Assembly (NCBI RefSeq): GCF_947503045.1
Contig: NZ_CANNCF010000011.1
Coordinates: 1-41,419 of the forward strand
Source: an uncultured Tateyamaria sp.
Lineage (GTDB): Bacteria > Pseudomonadota > Alphaproteobacteria > Rhodobacterales > Rhodobacteraceae
Direction of reading: 5' to 3'
Length of the DNA stretch: 41,419 nucleotides
Each line of letters begins with the position of its first letter. Positions within the stretch are counted from its first letter, which is position 1. Shown piece by piece: positions 39,433-41,419 of this stretch. Made by a program: the position numbers and the translations under genes. The notes below the pieces were generated by a model. It had not been told where the DNA came from and searched no databases. It was given only the letters and a program-made list of their open reading frames with translations.

Positions 39433-41238
39433 CTAATCGCGCGACAGGCCATAGCCCGGATCGTCACGATCGCGCTCACCAAACCGCATCTCTTCTTGTG
39501 CGGTGATATCATTCTGCCTGGCGACTTCCGCCTCATCCTCGAAAGTCTCACGCAGCTTCATCGTCCATGACGCCGGCTTTTCAGCCGCGCGCATGTCGAC
39601 GGATTTCGAGTAGGGCACCAGCACGCGGTAGATGTGGTTGCCAATCCCGCTGACCAGCACATAAACACCCTTCTTGTGCAGAAGCGGTCCAAGCTCTGTC
39701 TGGAAGTCTGTGCGATGCACGACCGGTTCGCGCTTCTCCTCACGCATCCATTTGAGCCGACCACCGCCATCGGTGTCCCGTCGGTGGGTGATCATGATCG
39801 TGTTGCCGAACTGTTCTTCGAGCCGCCGTGCGGTCTGCCCGACATTGATCTTGGCGATCACCTTCGTGCCGATCAAAGACTCGATCTGGTCTGCGACCTG
39901 CTGCGAGTATTTGGCGACCAGCTGCTCCACACCCTGAATGCCCAGCACAACAGCAAGGCCTTTGGAGCGTCCCGTTTCCAGCATCGCTTCGAAGCGATGG
40001 ACTTTGGGCAATTGCGCGAACTCATCGACGAACAGCCAGACCCTGCGGTCTGTGCTGTCGCCGAAGGAAACATCCGACACGTTGGAAGACATCACCGTCA
40101 GGAACGCTGATATCCATCCTTCGGATTGATCCTGAAATCTTCCCGAGCGTTGCAGAACGAGCGTTCGATCCTTCGTCTCCTCATCGAGCAGCCACTTGCG
40201 CAGGGAGAAGGTCTGGCGCTTGCCTTCGCTCGCCCGCCATCCATAGGCAAGCATGCGCACCGCACCGAGGCCTGCGGCCATGGTCGAGATGGTTGCGGAC
40301 ACCTGACGGTAGTCCGCGTTGAGATAGATCATCGCATCGCGGTGGTATTTTTTGGCAAAGGTTTGCAGCTGTTCGAGCGGCAGTTGCGTGGTCTCCATCA
40401 ACTCCCACCATGTCCACTTCTGCGGCTTGGTTTTCATCAGTGTGATGATGCAGAGCGCTAGAACGGTGCGAGATGAGTCCGAGAAAAAGCGGTCCTTGGT
40501 CTCGGGGATGATCCGGTTTGCCACCTCGATCGCATCCTCTTCGACGATGAGATCGTTGGCGATGTCCCATATCACCGAGCGGTCATCATGAGGCGCAAGC
40601 AGTAGTGGTGCTTGCGGCTCTTTCGTGCCCGTGGGCTTTGAGAAAGCCATGCGGGTGTAATCGCCTTTGAAATCGAACACGACGACTTTGTCGCCGCGTT
40701 CCATGACCGAACGGAGCAAAGGTAGGATCGTCTGTGTCTTCCCACCGCCAATCGCGCCGAAGACCAGAAAGTGGTTCACTTCGCGCAAACGGCTGACGAA
40801 AAAATCGCCAAACCAATGCAGGCCCTTCGCGTCGCGTTTGATCTCCTTATTGGACGCAGCGACCAGTTCTTTTGGACCGGCGATGGTCAGTCCGGCTTTG
40901 ATGATGAGTGGTTTGACCCGCAAACCCCATTCCCAAACCAGATAGCCGAAACAGCCGACAGCCATCACCACGAAGGCCGCAAAGGTTGTTGTGCCGAGAT
41001 AGAATTGTCGCTCCGAGTCCGGCGACATGGCCGCTTTGATCTGTCCGCAATAGGCTTGGTCGAAGGGATGCAGGCAGGCGTTAACATAGTCCCACTTGAT
41101 CGGGATCAATGCCCCATCAGCTGTGCGATAGGCGGTGTTTTGAAAGAAATACCAATACACCATTGCCGCACACAGAGCGCAGATGAGAGTGCCGATTATG
41201 AGCCAGCGATAGGGCGCAACCTCCGGCTTATAGATCAT
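39433..41238 (-). CDS. traD: Type IV secretion coupling protein (TraD/VirD4-like)
   Basis: A 601-residue membrane ATPase. Two N-terminal membrane helices (about 10-31 and 82-102) flank a periplasmic loop. Walker A is GAIGGGKTQT (161-170) and Walker B is VWLFVDEFAQLPK (from about 400). RPFTKSF-type TraD domain features follow (GTKVIAKINVGQTARRLEEQ). It links the relaxosome to the mating channel and pumps DNA. The ATG at 41238 overlaps the stop of an upstream frame (ATGA) and begins MIYKPEVAPYRWLIIG, a normal cytosolic lead into the first helix; a longer reading from 41373 would add 45 polar residues and is rejected. The symbol is by type. Confidence 0.9.
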   Translation of the reverse strand: MIYKPEVAPYRWLIIGTLICALCAAMVYWYFFQNTAYRTADGALIPIKWDYVNACLHPFDQAYCGQIKAAMSPDSERQFYLGTTTFAAFVVMAVGCFGYLVWEWGLRVKPLIIKAGLTIAGPKELVAASNKEIKRDAKGLHWFGDFFVSRLREVNHFLVFGAIGGGKTQTILPLLRSVMERGDKVVVFDFKGDYTRMAFSKPTGTKEPQAPLLLAPHDDRSVIWDIANDLIVEEDAIEVANRIIPETKDRFFSDSSRTVLALCIITLMKTKPQKWTWWELMETTQLPLEQLQTFAKKYHRDAMIYLNADYRQVSATISTMAAGLGAVRMLAYGWRASEGKRQTFSLRKWLLDEETKDRTLVLQRSGRFQDQSEGWISAFLTVMSSNVSDVSFGDSTDRRVWLFVDEFAQLPKVHRFEAMLETGRSKGLAVVLGIQGVEQLVAKYSQQVADQIESLIGTKVIAKINVGQTARRLEEQFGNTIMITHRRDTDGGGRLKWMREEKREPVVHRTDFQTELGPLLHKKGVYVLVSGIGNHIYRVLVPYSKSVDMRAAEKPASWTMKLRETFEDEAEVARQNDITAQEEMRFGERDRDDPGYGLSRD

Positions 41239-41419
41239 TGCAACACGGTTTCGGAACGCACCATCGGCTCTATCTCGACATCGCCTCGGCGGGTCGCTTC
41301 GCTTCCGCCCTTGGCTGCTGTCTCTGCAGACAGTTCGGGGGTCTGGACCTGTCGCGCTTTCGTGCCGCCCCAAGTGCTCGTTTAAGCCACTTTTCTTTCG
41401 AATGCGACGGGGCTTTTCC
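41235..41419 (-). CDS. Upstream gene end, partial, possibly frameshifted
   Basis: The frame ending in TGA at 41235-41237 reads GTKARQVQTPELSAETAAKG and ends RSETVLQ. It overlaps the traD ATG by 4 bases, which strongly suggests a real coupled gene. The frame is closed by TAA at 41382-41384. A neighbouring frame continues to the edge as SHSKEKWLKRALG. The two join if one G is added to the GGGG near 41366. A relaxase or mobilisation protein is the usual neighbour of a coupling protein. Identity and frameshift are inference. Confidence 0.4.

Noticed and set aside
39433..41373. Longer coupling protein starting at TTG 41373
   Set aside because: The added 45 residues are Arg/Asp-rich and polar, unlike TraD, and overlap a frame that ends in ATGA at the chosen start.
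1..41419. CRISPR array, rRNA or defence-island genes
   Set aside because: No regularly spaced repeats, rRNA-like stretches or known defence protein motifs were found on either strand.

Overview
The window reads as DNA of a marine-type alphaproteobacterium, most likely a Rhodobacterales (Roseobacter group) member. This is inferred from family content rather than a marker gene: a heterotetrameric sarcosine oxidase operon, two different TRAP transporters (DctPQM and TAXI types), a methionine gamma-lyase locus with an Lrp-type activator, and many LysR/TetR regulators, all with GC-rich, strongly alphaproteobacterial codon use. No rRNA, tRNA or CRISPR array was seen.

Region 1 (1-10.9 kb) is a redox/stress accessory region. 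It holds two NmrA-type NAD(P)-binding proteins, two DsbA/FrnE-like proteins with CGWC active sites, a GST, a pyridoxamine-phosphate-oxidase-like flavin protein, an ABM-like small protein, five NTF2/SnoaL-fold proteins (one exported) and a CPIC peroxiredoxin-like protein. Its regulators are two LysR proteins and one TetR, all divergent from their probable targets. The two LysR promoter regions share a 12-bp motif. A frameshifted 2Fe-2S ferredoxin remnant lies between the two LysR genes.

Region 2 (11.0-17.1 kb) is an mde-type methionine catabolic locus. An Lrp-type regulator (mdeR-like) is divergent from methionine gamma-lyase (mdeA), a second Cys/Met-metabolism PLP enzyme, an OsmC-like protein and a pyruvate-dehydrogenase-E1-like enzyme (mdeB). 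L-methionine would give methanethiol, ammonia and 2-oxobutyrate, and the E1-like enzyme would consume the 2-oxobutyrate.

Region 3 (17.1-25.7 kb) is one long minus-strand operon: dctP-dctQ-dctM, then soxB-soxD-soxA-soxG, then a TetR gene. It would import and demethylate sarcosine or a related N-methyl amino acid. A 1-kb gap follows, holding a 31-codon membrane-peptide ORF with its own intrinsic terminator.

Region 4 (26.7-34.8 kb) holds a LysR gene divergent from a TAXI-type TRAP transporter, an M20 amidohydrolase and a TauE/SafE exporter. These are followed by a CtlX-type arginine/citrulline hydrolase divergent from its own Lrp regulator.

Region 5 (34.9-41.4 kb) starts with an IS200-type element whose tnpA start site is buried in a 26-bp hairpin. 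It continues into what looks like a conjugative plasmid or integrative element: small unknown genes with TTG starts, a secreted thermonuclease, an SSB-like protein, a DUF736 protein, a winged-helix-like protein and a TraD/VirD4-type coupling protein translationally coupled to a gene running off the right edge. The strongest candidates for something undescribed are the NTF2-rich redox cluster, the small membrane-peptide gene, and the inverted repeat and unknown genes at the head of the conjugative segment.
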